DNA from: Dichetophora obliterata
Lineage: Eukaryota > Arthropoda > Insecta > Diptera > Sciomyzidae
Reading direction: 5' to 3'
DNA length: 64,000 nucleotides
NCBI GenBank assembly: GCA_963920525.1
Contig: OY986437.1
Location: 26,740,363 to 26,804,362, forward strand
Shown in pieces: positions 1 to 11,953 of this stretch. Made by a program: the position numbers and the translations under genes. The notes below the pieces were generated by a model. It ran no database searches, was not told where the DNA came from, and saw only the letters and a program-made list of their open reading frames with translations. Numbering within the stretch: position 1 is the first letter of the stretch; every line of letters begins with the position of its first letter.

Positions 1-1336
1 TTAAAGTATATTAAAGGAATATTATGAAATTTTTATTCTTACTTCAGTGTTTTATATTAAATAGAAACCATAACAATAACGATCTTAGTAATGTTATTAC
101 AAAATTTCTTAAGCAATGAATCACATTTATTACTCGTACAATTACTTGAGTATAACTGCAAAAACACTTCCTTTTGATTTCAAATCCTATGCAGTTTTGA
201 ATTTTCATAAGCATTTTGGTGTGTAAAATATCATTTACAATACGGTTGTCTAACAGATTTCTTATAATAGTTTTATTTAAATTCTGATATGCGGAAGAGA
301 AAAATTAAAAAATGGAAGAGTTTTTTAATTTTGCGGAACATTTCACTTGTATCTGCAAATTTCATATTTAAAACATGATGCCAAAAATTTGGCACATCTT
401 GTGTTCAATATATAATCAATATTTCTTTATGACCTATATACCTAGTCGAGATGAATTAATTCAAATTTTTTAAATAAATGAGGAAAGTAGGAACACAATT
501 TAATTAATTAAGAATACGTTTTATTTTTCAAAACGATAGGATTAACAAATGTCAAAATTCTGAATGCTTCGCCTTCGTCCTAGAAATTAACTGCATGTTT
601 ATGTTAAACAAAACGAACGCTGAACGTAGTGCGAGACACGGTAAGCAATACATTTGATATTAAAAAATATTGTTGTTCGTTTCTTTCACGACGTTCAGTT
701 TTCGTTTCGTTTTACAAAAACATGCTGTAAATCTCTTAAAACTATATGTTTTACTTAAGGTACCCCCAGACTATATGTTTCTTACAGATGACATGTCAAA
801 TAAATTACATACCGAATTTACTCTGTTTTTCAAAATTAAGTTTTTGTCAGACAGCTTTTTTCTTTTGTCTCCACACTATCTGATACGTAATTTGAAAATA
901 AAAAAACGCTTTTGAAATTTTCGAGGACCTAAAGTGTCCCTCTTTGGCTATTCAAACTAAGAATAAATTCATTATAAATTAATTTATTGAATAACTATCT
1001 GTAAATTTACCTTTTCTTCTATTTTCACAAAAAAAAATTATCAAACTGACATTTTGCACAGATGAAAAACATACTAAATAAGAGACGATAGTATTAAAAA
1101 TTAAAATTAAATTAAAACTCAAGATGACTCAGATAATTCTTAAATGTATTTAAATACAAAATGTTAATATTATGTGAATGTTTTGTTGTGACTAAATTAA
1201 ATTTTTTTCAAAAAAAAGCGGTCAACTTCATTTTCCCCGTTTTTAAGAGTATTTTTCCGTTTTTTCTTTTAGGTTGATAATTCCCGCAAAACGGGGAAAG
1301 TTCCATTTTCTGGTAGCACTGGCTACACCTGTTGTA
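1..1336. other. AT-rich intergenic DNA, nothing recognised
   Basis: No open frame here resembles a known protein and no inverted-repeat element with target duplications could be delimited. The open frames present are short, begin at non-ATG codons or lack splice context. Composition is strongly A/T with homopolymer runs. Confidence 0.5.
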
Positions 1337-1500
1337 GTTTGCTGCTTTTGACTAGCTATGTTTAATTTGTTGCTTATTTTTTAACTTTTCCTTGATTGAT
1401 TAAATTTATTCGCTAAGTTTATTGGAATGCTTTTAGTTTGCTGCGGTTGAATTACTAACTATGTTTAAGTCGTAGCTTATTTTTTAGTTTTTCTTTGATT
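1337..1500. repeat. Tandem duplication, period about 99 bp
   Basis: Two adjacent diverged copies begin at 1337 and 1436. Both open with GTTTGCTGC and continue through a shared GCTTATTTTTTA...TTTTCYTTGATT block. The second copy is shorter. No coding potential is seen. Confidence 0.55.
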
Positions 1501-1557
1501 CATTGCATGAAGACCTAATTTTGACAACTTCCGATCGCTCGTGAGAAAAAAGCAAGT

Positions 1558-2004
1558 TAAGAGCGCGAACAGAACCAAAGCGGATGTCGGGTGGCGGGCC
1601 ACTCTTGGCGAAATCCGCTGAGAACCCGTCCAGAGTTAGAGCGGTGGCGATTGTCGGATCACGGTTGCATTTCATATTGGGAATGATACAAATTATTTTA
1701 CATTACGCTTTGAATTTACATGAATGCACCACAGGCACAAAAACAGAATGTCAGAACATAGTAAAAACTAAAAAAATAACACTGAACGTACCCAATATTT
1801 AGCAAAAATATGGCAACATTTAAGTCACTTAGAGAGAGATTCGCCAGCCGTCAGAGAAAAATAAGAATAGATTCTTTTCTGGCGTTTTCTCGTCACACAT
1901 TTCTACGGCAGTTTCATTTTTGGCAGCTGCATTTATTTTAATGTATTTTGTTGCATGGCGAATCCGACAACCGACATCCGCTTTGATTCTGTTCGGGCTC
2001 TTAC
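1558..2004. repeat. Inverted repeat pair, possible MITE ends
   Basis: A 33-35-base arm at 1558-1590 (core AAAGCGGATGTCGG) is repeated in reverse complement at 1971-2004 with about four mismatches, about 380 bp apart. A further weaker repeat (TGGCGAAxxCCGCT-type) lies inside. I could not fix outer boundaries or a target duplication, so the element class is open. Confidence 0.5.
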
Positions 2005-3040
2005 GCTACTACCTTGTCAGTAATTGTACCATCCCTTTAGGAAACAAAGCGCTTCGAAACCACTTTCAAAGCACTTTACAAAACCACAATAGTGCTTTGT
2101 TTTCGCTTTAAATAGAGCTTTATTTAACATTGTCATGTCATTCGAAAGAAGACCTTTGTTCTCGCCATGAAAAGTGATTCAAAAAAGCGCTTTGCTCTCC
2201 CTTCCGAAAGAGCGCCTTCTTTGTTCGCACCTGCATTCGCGTTTACCTTTTTTATGAAAACATTATATTTTAAAACTTTATAAATAATTTAACCTTATTT
2301 TGTTCACTATTTTGCTGCAAAAATTTTCACGAATTAAACATTTTGCATATACTAGTGATGAATAATGATGAGAAAACAACAAGCGATATTAGTGATGAGA
2401 GTACGATTAGAGTAGATAGCGAAAAAAAACGAAGAATCTCGAAAGCAAACACTTTTTTAAGCTGAATTTGTAGCGGCAGCAAAATAACTTTTCAAAAGCA
2501 CTATTCATAGGCAGAATGAAGACCTTTTTACTTGCTTTATAATAAAGCACTTTAAAATTTCCGATAGGGATGTTTTGAAGCACAGCATTACATGGATAAT
2601 AAACATTGTAAATCACTTTTCGCCTTGCTCGACTCTCATCTGTTTTTGGCTGCTGTGCAAGCTGAGCACAAAAAGAGATGATTAAAAAGCAAAATGGAGT
2701 TTATTGAGACTCTCGCAACACAAACGCGTGAACAAAAAAAGATTGTGTAAAGCAAACGCAGTCAACTGTGTTACATTTTTTTATCTGGCAAAATTTATTT
2801 TAAAGGACAATTTCAGTGAGAGAGAAAGGGTTTGTTTTATACAAAAATAGTTTTTTTTCATTAAAATTGGTCCAGTACTGTTGGAGTTTACTGATAAATA
2901 TAAAATTTGTACTTCAATTTTACCAATCTTGCAAGGAGACAAGAACACCATTTTATGTGTTAGCTTACGTCTTTTTTAATTTTAAATAAGTTCTACATTC
3001 ACTTCAATTTGTATCACGAAAATACACACAAATAATAAGC
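2005..3040. other. Degenerate repeats rich in AAGCGCTTT/GCTTTGTT
   Basis: No gene is recognised. Between about 2040 and 2560 the motifs GCTTTGTT, AAGCGCTTT and AAAGCACTTT recur in both orientations, which suggests an old terminal-repeat element related in motif content to the one at 3966-4693. Boundaries cannot be set. Confidence 0.35.
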
Positions 3041-3098
3041 AAGACACGAGAAGAAATAGAATTTTGCATTGAAGAAAGTATTGTTTCTCGTGTCATCC
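3041..3098. repeat. 55-bp hairpin repeat, copy 1
   Basis: GACACGAGAAG at 3043 pairs with TTTCTCGTGTC at 3083-3094 to form a stem around an asymmetric loop. The same ~55-bp sequence, loop included, recurs in reverse complement at 26534-26588, so it is a dispersed unit and not a chance palindrome. Confidence 0.6.
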
Positions 3099-3539
3099 TT
3101 GTCTTTCATAATACTAATTGAAGCAGTTTATTTAGTAATTTACAAACATAAAGAGTAACAAATTTATCAATTTATACATACATATGGGTAAATCCTAGCG
3201 TTTGTATGTCACATTCGCAAACATTTTCCATAAATTTCGCAAATTTTACTAACAGTTTTTCACTTAAGATGTATCTGTTTAAATAGCTCTTCATGAGTAT
3301 AATTTATAATAATTATAACAACCTGCATCTTACCACAGTTCATCTAAAATTTGCTATTTTTTTCGTGCATTCGGACGACACTAAAAACGGAAGTTCTTGT
3401 GAGACTTACACTCGAACTTAGAATATTTCTGCGAAATAGTCGATATCACCTCGAAAGTCTATATGAATAAAAAAATTGCAGATTAAATAAGTTTTAAAAA
3501 AAAGCCAACATCATCTCAAATATAGTATTTTTAAATTCA

Positions 3540-3895
3540 AAGTTAACAATTTTATTTGTTCGGACGTTACGTATCGGACGTAACACATTTTTCCGTTTTA
3601 CTTCAATTGGGTAGTTAAATAATTAGGTAGTAAAGTAATTATGAAAAGTAGTAATTAAAAAAAAAATTATTATATTGTCCTTTCCTTGCCTAGACCATTT
3701 TTTTCATTATCTTCAGCTAAATTTTTACTAAAACAAAAAAGTTTACGAAACATTTACTAAACATTTACGAAAAAAAAACTACATTTTTGAAATATTGCAG
3801 GTGACTTGATCATCATGGTAAATGAATTTATGCATAAATTGCTTAAATTAATAAGATTAAAATGTTTCTCTTAGATGATATCATAAAATAATACG
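3540..3895 (-). repeat. Dispersed repeat, uninterrupted copy of the 39.26-42.9 kb repeat
   Basis: Read on the minus strand, this stretch matches the host sequence that surrounds the foldback and hAT insertions further right: 3800-3895 pairs with 39262-39375 (shared ATTTATGCATAAATTCATT and ATGATGATCAA), and 3600-3780 pairs with 41345-41390 plus 42577-42700 (shared AGGCAAGGAAAGGACAATAT). It therefore serves as a nearly unoccupied paralogous site. Confidence 0.65.
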
Positions 3896-3965
3896 TTTTT
3901 GATTAGTTTTAATTTTTTGGTCACGGTTGACTTTTCTGTGGATTTTCCCATATGTCTTAGACATA

Positions 3966-4693
3966 CCCAGCAGGGAAGTGAACGCTCCATTAACGCATCT
4001 GAAGCGCTCCAAAAAAGCAGTGGAGCGCTTCATTATCCTTGTGTATTGCGCATTTTTTAAAATAGTCATGTCATCAGATGCACTACGCTCAGCTCCCGTT
4101 GTAGAAAATATGAAATCGTAGCGAGAGCCGAGCGCTTTGTTCTCCTTGTAGTTGGAATAATAATGTAGTTAATGTAGATGTGTTCTCCTTGTAGTTGATA
4201 TAAAAACTTAGCGAGAACCTAGGGCTTTGTTTCCTTTATAGTTCATATCGTCGGCCTAATTCTAATACGAAGTAAGTCAAAATTATGGAGGCAAAGTAAA
4301 CTGTTTATTATTTGAATGAAGTTCATACGATAATGTATTGTTTCAAACGTTCGACCTCCCTTTTTTTTCATACAAGCATTAAAAACTAAATAAGGACATA
4401 GATGTATTTTTTGACATTACTTTTCCCAATTTTGTCTTACATTCTATTATAATCAGGGCGACAATACAAAAATGTATGGATTTTTATCCATTTAATTTGG
4501 TTTTTTATTTACAGTTTTTGATATTAATTTTTTTTTTGGCATTATAATTTTTTAATTTTTTTTTTTTCAAGTGCAACGTTATCGTTATGGAAAGTGCTAC
4601 AAAAATAGCGCTATGCAAACACTACTATTTGCAAGGAGAAAAAAGCGCTCCTTACGTGCATACAAGTAATGCGCATTGAAAATTTTTGCTGGG
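3966..4693. mobile_element. TA-flanked DNA element with CCCAGCA termini
   Basis: CCCAGCA at 3966 and its complement TGCTGGG ending at 4693 are each flanked by TA (3964-3965 and 4694-4695). The interior carries several AGCGCT/GAGCGCTT motifs near both ends. It holds no recognisable transposase. A non-autonomous TA-targeting element is the simplest reading; the terminal repeat is short, so chance cannot be excluded. Confidence 0.45.
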
Positions 4694-5333
4694 TAGTTAA
4701 TGTGTACACAAAAAATAACGAAAATTTTTTTAGAATATTTTTATCTCTAGTGCTCCGTTTTATGAATCTTTTTGACCCATTTTAAAAGAAATTTTAGAAT
4801 TAAAGGATCAAAGAACAAAAATGTTCTATGAAAATGTTAATTGGAAAATTTGAACAAGATTTGTCTGCACCGTTCATTTGTTGAGAAAAATGATAAAAAT
4901 AATTTGAAAGCGCCCTAAAAGAATGATATATAAGTCTTTTCCGATAATGCACAGTAAACATTTTTGCAGGTGACATAGTTTTTATATGAAATAATTACAA
5001 ACTGACTTTTTCCCCATTGAAGTACAACTTAGCCAAATCTTGTCCGAAGAGATTTATTGTGATGTTTTAAAAGAAATATTTTCACAGAATATTTTAACAC
5101 TCTACGACTGCTCAAAATGGTACTTTTTTTAAATTCTTTTTTTAGATAAGGGTCAAAAAACCATTTAAAATTCGTCGCAGTGTTGAAATGTTCTACAAAA
5201 ATATTTTTCATAAAATTTTACTACAGGTCTGCGAACACGGCCTCTACGGTTGTTTAATAAGTTTCTAGAATAGAAATAGAAAGCGTCATTTTATGGCTCG
5301 ATACGCTTTTTACTGTTCCTTATATTGAGTTTT

Positions 5334-5366
5334 TCCCAGAAGCTCAAAACACTTGTTCCAGCGGTC
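5334..5366 (-). pseudogene. mariner transposase, C-terminal scrap
   Basis: Translation gives RWNKCFELLG, which fits the mariner C-terminal motif 'RWxKCxELxGxY'. It sits about 85 bp inside the left terminal inverted repeat, the expected place for the end of the gene. Nothing between it and the N-terminal scrap at 6165-6277 can be aligned to the catalytic domain. Confidence 0.6.
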
Positions 5367-6164
5367 CTAATTTATGAATCCCATCGTTGTAGTGGCCTCT
5401 TGGAAGGTCTCCAAAATACCGTCCCAGTGAACCGAAATTATCTTTTTTAAATCCATTTGTGAACCTTTTCGGATAGAAAAATTCATTTTCGGCACTCATA
5501 AATTAACTCTTTTGAACTCAATCATCGGACCAAAATGCCTCTCAACAGCGAAGCTTCTTTTCTTCAGAAATGAGTTAAAAAAAGAATCATCAATTGTCTC
5601 TTTTTTTTTTTTTTTGTTCGGAAACGAGTTGAAAAAACTTTTGAAAAGTTATTTTTCGGCACTTTTGAACTCATTCGTCGAACTGAATTGCATCTCAAAA
5701 ACAAGCCATTTTTTGTTCGAAAACGAGTTAAATATACTCGAACGTATATACGAAAAAGTATATACGAACCACAGAAATATACTTTTTCGGCACTCAGAAG
5801 TTAATCTTTTTCAATCATAAATTGCTTTATTATTGCATATCGATGGTATCATTAAAAAGAAATTAAAAGTAATGTTAAAATATTATTTGAATTTTTTTTT
5901 TTTTTGGGACAAAGGATTTATGTATTCAGGGCCGACGCCAGCCAAATATTGCTAGCAAAACTAAATTTATTCAAAATTAGAAAGCAATAAAATGAGAATT
6001 AAACCAAAAACTTTATGAGGGCATTGAACCATTTTTTATGATTTTTATTTATCAATTTAATGAATTCAATCCTATCAATGATGTAGTTTAAATCTGCTAA
6101 TTCAAAAACATAAATTAAAAAAATCTTCTAGCCAAAAACGTACGCAAAACGAAGGCAAAAATTT

Positions 6165-6277
6165 TATGACTTCTGGTGTTGATGCACTTTCTGGACGCTC
6201 TTGCCGTGGATCGTCTTCAAGACTCGGATCGTCGTACGAGCACGTTTAAGCTCCGCAACCCAGTTGTATACTGGTGT
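6165..6277 (-). pseudogene. mariner transposase, N-terminal fragment
   Basis: The minus strand encodes VYNWVAELKRARTTIR and, after a frameshift, EDDPRQERPESASTPEVI. Together these match the mariner DNA-binding region (consensus of the type WxxxFKRGRTSxEDDPRxGRPxSATTPE). The single frameshift and the missing remainder mark it as dead. It belongs to the TA-flanked element at 5247-6560. Confidence 0.75.
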
Positions 6278-6560
6278 AAATGAAGTCCTTATACACTTAA
6301 AATAATTATTCATGAATTTATTTTTGTTGTACACCTTTTAAAAATAATAATTCTATAACTGCACGCTTTTGAAATTTTTCCATATTAAAAAAGCACTGTA
6401 ACACGTCAACTTAGGACAACTGTAAATATAAGACTGAGTTGTCAGATCTACATGACACTTTATACGTGTTCATAGGAAAGTAGTACCATTTTTAGAAAAA
6501 TAATATGCGGACGTACTTTTGCCATCTATGTCTGATTCTAGAAACTTATTAAACAACCTG

Positions 6561-8242
6561 TATGTCAAAGGCATATTTTTAGTAGTTTTCTTTCACTTGG
6601 AATTACAATGGTTAAATATAGAAAAAAGACAAATTAAACCTAAATTCATATTGAATAGAACTCCAAAAAATAACCTAAAAATATTGAAATGACTTAAATA
6701 TTTAAAACATCGATACACACAAAGAAAAAATTGTTTTCTTCTAATCGAAGTCTGTTATTTTGTCTAACAAATTTTCGAATAGTGCAATTTTATCAAAACC
6801 GCATTAAGTTCTAATGTCTTGGCAAAACCTACAATGAAACAAGCATACATGCATATTTTGACTGACAAGCCACTTCCATCATTGTATTTTTGTAACGAGA
6901 TTTTAAATATGATCATCAAAGATTGATATGCAAATTAAGCACTCCAAGCTTAGGTAATTGATTCAAGTTTTATAACCACAACATGCGTTAACCGCAACAC
7001 CTGATCATTTACGACCAGTCAGTAAGCTTTTTTAACAAACTATTGATAAAAAAACAGAAATAATGCCATTAGCGGCATGACAATCGACATTAAGTTCACT
7101 AATTCAGGTTTTTATAAGTTTAAATATAAACTTATTATTAATTCTACACAAATGATGACTCAACACAATAACAATATCGATCTTATTTCAATCAGGAACG
7201 ACTTTGTTGATTTGACACGTTCTTAAAATGTTTTGACATACTTAAACGTACAAACAATGAACAATGAATGACGCTGAATGACGGTGTCCTAATAATGGGA
7301 CTAGAAAACTTGCTAATTTGACGATGAACACTTACTAAGAATGGGAAAATGCACGTATTGTACAAAGGTAGTGTTGTGAAAATATTGTCGTTTATTAAAC
7401 AATATGAAAGATTTACTGGATTTTTGCAGCTGATCAGCTAAGCTATAGTGCTTCGGAATATAGATATCAATTTATAATATGAAACTGAAATCAATACGTT
7501 GAACGAACAACTTATTGAAAGTTCTAAAAGTACTCTACAAAGAAATGACGGATGTGAGTATGTGAAAAATTTTTTTTTCAGTGTAGCTTCTGTTGAAAAT
7601 CTAATCCTAAAAGTATGCAAGTACTTTAACTTAATTAAATAACAATTTTAGCTCACGTGTTTTTCTGTTTCAATGCAATACAAGTTTACCTGTTCAAAAA
7701 ATTTCACATACTTTTAGGAACTCAAATTTGAGTTCATAGGGTAGAGGCTACAGATGGTAAGTTTATTTTGCTGCATACATATTTCATCATTTAAAAATTA
7801 TTCTTACACACCCTGTGAAAGTAATGGTATAAAAAAAAAAAAATAAGATAAGTATGTATCATCACAAACATACAGTAGTAAAAAATTATATAAGATGATT
7901 TTTATACATATGTCAATATTGGTTTTACCATGTCATACTATACTATAACATGCAGCACTTGAAGTTGTAAGGTATAAAATGGTTAGAAAGATAGTAGTTT
8001 CATCAGTTCAAGCAAATCTTATCTTTTGCATCAGTGTTGTCACTTTAAAATTAAAAATAGAGATAGATTGAGTTCAGAAAAAGTGATAGATGAAGAAAAA
8101 ACGGATGGATTTTTATAACTATAAGAACCTTTTAGTGTTATGTTAGTTCAGTTCATTTGATTATACTGCAACAATTAATTGTTATTATCATATATTCCCA
8201 AAAGAGTGTTGCTTACACTTTCATTAGCTGTTGCACAATCAT
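6561..8242. other. AT-rich intergenic DNA, nothing recognised
   Basis: No gene, transposase fragment or bounded element could be supported. Short homopolymers and a poly-A run near 7832 are the only features noted. Confidence 0.45.
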
Positions 8243-8384
8243 TGGGCCTTGGTAATAAACATTTTAAAGTCGACTCAAAATTTAGTGTAAGCTTTTTGAC
8301 AACAAATTCTATAGAAATAATGTCAAAACGGCTTACACTCAATTTAGAGTCGATGTTAAAAGGTTTATTACTAAGGTCCATCAT
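8243..8384. repeat. Near-perfect palindrome, arms about 66 bp
   Basis: Arms 8243-8308 and 8317-8384 are reverse complements with roughly ten differences and only about 8 bp between them (shared ...GTGTAAGC... and ...AGTCGACTC... blocks). Both strands show a ~70-codon open frame here, but these are mirror products of the palindrome and not genes. Confidence 0.75.
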
Positions 8385-8535
8385 GTCTAAATGAATAAAA
8401 GCAAGAATTATTCAAAATTATCTATTTCAAATAGTTAAATATCGACCTCAAGTGCATCTAATATTATAAAAAAAATTAAGATCGATGCAAAGTATGACTG
8501 AAATAAAAGCGAAGTCGATTTTGTGAACGACAAAT

Positions 8536-8772
8536 GAAGCACAGCCGCGAAAAACGTTGTAAGCGACATTTTTTAGAGTGTTTTTTGGCGAATACCCGTT
8601 ATTGCTCTCTTATATTATTAAAAACTGATCTGAGTAAGCAGTTGAGGAGTTTGGGGTATTTTTATCGAATACCCAAAAAAAATTGAAAAAAATTAATAAA
8701 AGTGCTTGTGAAATGAATAAAAGTGAACAATTACAATTTTGTCGCTTACAACATTATTCGCGGCTGTGCTTC
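8536..8772. mobile_element. 237-bp MITE with GAAGCACAGCCGCGAA termini
   Basis: Terminal inverted repeats of about 38 bp (GAAGCACAGCCGCGAA, then GTTGTAAGCGACA) start at 8536 and end at 8772. AAAT flanks both sides (8532-8535 and 8773-8776), a possible target duplication. No coding sequence. The superfamily is not clear from the termini. Confidence 0.65.
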
Positions 8773-8939
8773 AAATATTGAGTGTTGAAAGTGGAAGATG
8801 TCTAAAACGACGAAAAAGAGGGTAATCCACCACAATTGTAGTAAAGTGACAACAATGTCTGCAAGACATGCTTGAACATTTTTCGAAATATTATTTCTAA
8901 TAATAAATACATTTTTACATGTGTTCAAATCATTAGTCA

Positions 8940-9260
8940 TAACCAGGGCTAGGACTTTGATGGAATTTTTATCTTTTTTCTGCTGCTTCTAAGACATTTC
9001 CAGTTTATTTAGAACGTCCATTTATGTTTCTTAAATTCAAAGTATGAACAGTTTTTACGATATTTTTTCGCAATTTTTCATCGTTTTTTATCGGTTTTAG
9101 TTTTCAAGTCATTTTGACTAGATTTAGGGCATTTTTAGGTAATTCTCAAGTTATTTTATTGTAATTTTTAGACATTTTTAATTTTCAGATAATTTTTCCG
9201 GGTTTTAAGGTCATTTTAGTGTAATTTTAAGAGATTATTTTTCGTTTTTTTTTTTTTTCG
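8940..9260. repeat. Degenerate short tandem repeat (TTTTAGGTCATTTT-like)
   Basis: A run of imperfect ~25-bp units containing TTAGGTCATTTT and TTTTTAGACATTTTT-type words. The same word set recurs at about 16785-16870. No coding potential. Confidence 0.5.
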
Positions 9261-9559
9261 TACTAAAAAATTTAAAAATGCAAATTTTTAACATATTCCG
9301 TAAGCAATAGTCCCCTTTAATAAAAAACATTACCTCTCGAAGAAGGAGTAACTTTGTTTAAATTAAATCGATGAAAAAAAGTTCTGAGCATGGTGAAACT
9401 GACGAAAGGGTATGTAGAAAGATGACACAAGTGTTAGGTAAAATCTCAGGATATGCTAGTCTTTATTAACTGTATTTTTATGCTCTTTTGCTGAATTATT
9501 AGGTGGTAAAAATTTTAATACTATGAAATTAGAAGAGGAACTTATATCCGATGACATAT

Positions 9560-10345
9560 CGTCTTTTATTATCTGGATTATTCTTAGATTGCTGGAAAGT
9601 TTCTCTTATTACACCAGTGTATAAATCAGGCTCAAAAAACCGATGCATCAAATTATAGGCCCATTTCCAAACTTTTCTCTATTTCGAAGCTTTTTGTAAC
9701 TATCGTTAACGAAAAACTTATTTTTGCTACCAAAAGTATCATTTCTCCTTCCCAGCATGGATTTGTATTGGGACGCTCAACTTTCACGAATTTAGTTCTT
9801 TTCTCTGAATACTGCATATCAGCTTTTGAAAATGGCTTTCAAGTAGATGTAATTTACACAGATTTTTCAAAAGCTTTTGATAAAGTTTGTCATACTTTAC
9901 TTATAAAAAAAATAGGTTTTCATTCAACTTCTTTGTTCTAGATTCAATCTTATCTCTCTATTAGACAGTGTATCGTAGCTTTTGATTATTTTAAGTCATT
10001 TTCTTTTGTGGCAACCTCTGGTTTTCCACAAGGATGTATTTTGGGACCTTTGTTGTTTATTTTGTTTATCAATGATATATAAACTATATTTATTCAAATA
10101 TTTCTTAAAATTTGGAATTAATTTTATATTTTCTGTCTTCAAAGTGAAATAGATAAACTTTGCATATGGTCGCTGGAAACTGCTCTTTTCTTAAACTTAA
10201 AGAAATGTGCCTTTATGTCCCTTTCTTAGAACCAATGTCAAATTCTGTCCTCATATAATGTTAATTATTCTTCTTTATCCCACCTCAACTATTTTAAAGA
10301 TCTAGGTGTTGTCTTTGATTCAAAATTTTCTTTTATTGCACCGTA
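9560..10345 (+). pseudogene. Non-LTR retrotransposon reverse transcriptase (jockey/CR1 group), part 1
   Basis: In two or three frames the plus strand encodes ordered reverse-transcriptase blocks: CWKVSLITPVYKSGSKN, NYRPISKLFSISKLF, SPSQHGFVLGRST, YTDFSKAFDKVCH, SGFPQGCILGPLLF and FINDI, followed by LCIWSLETALFLNLKKC and FKDLGVVFDSKFSF. The order and spacing match the fingers-palm part of non-LTR polymerases. The YADD/FADD catalytic box that should follow FINDI is deleted, and there are stops (for example after LF at 9952). The remainder continues at 10681-10871 and 13835-14162, so this is one copy broken by later insertions. It is not functional. Confidence 0.85.
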
Positions 10346-10680
10346 AAAAATTTGAGGGTACATTTTATCTTTTTTATAACATTTGTGTGGTATAAACTTT
10401 TTTTATTCCAAATAATTTATAAATTTTATATCACTCAATATTATAAAAATAATAGAACAAATATAATTTAAAAATTTTATATGGATATCATGTGTAAATC
10501 AAAATATATTCTGGTTCGAAAGTAAAAAATTCACCGAAATCGGGAAATTTAAAAATATAGTTGTTTGATTGGTCTTAAGAGAAAAATGGTCTGGAAAAAT
10601 TTATAAGATTTGATGGTATAACTTTTAAAACATTTTTGGTTTGGATTTATATGTATACCAAATAGTATAAAATTAATGCT
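10346..10680. other. Unidentified AT-rich insert inside the retrotransposon
   Basis: It replaces about 35 codons expected between DSKFSF and TFKTLYINVV. I found no terminal repeats, target duplication or coding similarity, so it may be an insertion or an insertion with deletion. Confidence 0.45.
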
Positions 10681-10871
10681 CATATTTTTTACCCATACAC
10701 CTTTAAAACCCTGTATATAAATGTTGTAGGATCTCGATTAGAATACGCATCAGTCGTTTGGTACCCTTACTATTCACTTACTTCACTCAAATTTAGCATT
10801 GAACGGGTACAGAAAGCTTTTATTCGTTTTGTTTTACGTACGTTAAATCCTCAAATCTCTCTTCCCTCATA
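10681..10871 (+). pseudogene. Non-LTR retrotransposon reverse transcriptase, part 2
   Basis: The plus strand reads TFKTLYINVVGSRLEYASVV, then WYPYYSLTSLKFSIERVQKA and FIRFVLRTLNPQISLPSY. This is the conserved thumb-side region (SRLEYAxxVW ... IExVQKxFxRF) seen downstream of the polymerase core in jockey/CR1-type elements. It stops exactly at the Helitron 5' terminus at 10872 and resumes at 13835. Confidence 0.85.
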
Positions 10872-11129
10872 TCTATACTATTATATAAAAGGAGACTCAC
10901 GAAATTGATCCAGAATAAGCTCGGTAACCGCTGAACCGATTTTGATAATTCTTTTTGTATTCGATTCCTATGATAATATAGATTGTTATAGCTCACCAAG
11001 GTTTTCGAAAAAATGTATTCTTTAATTATTGCAAAATTACGCATTTTATTTGATGCCTATATTCAACCAGCAGCACAATATAACAGCAAACAAAGCTTTT
11101 CTCTCTTTGTCGAGAGAGCTTCTCTCAAT

Positions 11130-11645
11130 ATAACACGACAGCCATGTCATGATACAAAGAGCTACAGGTAAAGTATTCCCGGCGCAACAAACAAAATTTA
11201 CTGCGCACCTCGTCATCGGTGCTCGTCAAATGTGACACTTAAAGAATACATTCAAAAGAAAATGTAGAAAAGTGACGAAGATAGCAAAATGAAAACGAAC
11301 AAACAGTCAAAATTCTGTCAAGCACATCAAGCAACTCAGCCGCTTTTTGTGTAAATGGGTAAAAAGGGGAAAAGCACCCCTACAAAATATGCAAATTTTT
11401 CTTCACAAACAGTACTAAAAAATATATTTACTTTATTTTGGACATGTGCTTTATATAACAATATTTATTTCATATCAGTAAAACAAGTTATCATAAGAAA
11501 ATGTAGGCATTTTAAAATCTTTATACCCAATGAATAAATTCTGACTACGTTTTAACCAAGGAGCACCTTGCACGTCACAGCAAAGATGGCTAACATGCGC
11601 AATACTTTATCTGTAGTTCTTTGTATCATGCAGCCATGTTGTGTA
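11130..11645. repeat. Inverted repeats around CATGATACAAAGA
   Basis: A ~40-bp arm at about 11143-11182 (CATGATACAAAGAGCTACAG, then TAAAGTATT) recurs in reverse complement at about 11600-11643. This suggests a small nested fold-back element within the Helitron. The ~340-bp interior has no gene. Confidence 0.55.
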
Positions 11646-11648
11646 GTT

Positions 11649-11815
11649 AAGCTGAATTTACTGATAACCTTCAGCATGTTCTTGTGTGATTTAAAATAAT
11701 GTTAATCAAGTTGAGAGCGTGCAGAAATTTTTCTCTCTAAGCGAAAACTTCATATGAAAAAAACTTTCAAAACATGCTGAAGGTGATCAATGAATCCAGC
11801 TTTACTTTCAGGGAG
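11649..11815. repeat. Small palindromic element
   Basis: AGCTGAATTTACTGATAACC at 11656 pairs with its diverged complement near 11768-11805 (both share CTTCAGCATGTT). The whole unit is about 165 bp. It lies beside the previous inverted repeat, so this stretch holds several stacked small elements. Confidence 0.5.
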
Positions 11816-11953
11816 ATTCTTGCTTTCATACAGTGTTAATTAATTTTCTATGTTAATGTTTTGAGGGGAGTTGCCAGAATTTAGTTATCTGCATTAATTA
11901 TGTTTTGCAGCCTTGCCAACCAGCTTTTCCCCACTTGAGATTGTGTTAGTCTA

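Larger units (their letters stand above)
5247..6560 (-). mobile_element. mariner-like transposon, degraded
   Basis: Terminal inverted repeats of about 23 bp (core GTTGTTTAATAAGTTTCTAG) begin at 5248 and end near 6559, each bordered by TA (5245-5246 and 6561-6562). The 1.31-kb length is normal for mariner. Two transposase remnants lie inside on the minus strand, N-terminal on the right and C-terminal on the left, as expected for one element. The middle (about 5480-6130) is not recognisable coding sequence and contains repeated AACGAGTT motifs, so the catalytic core is lost. Confidence 0.75.

Noticed and set aside
8175..8394. Two ~70-codon frames on opposite strands
   Set aside because: They mirror each other because the DNA is a palindrome.
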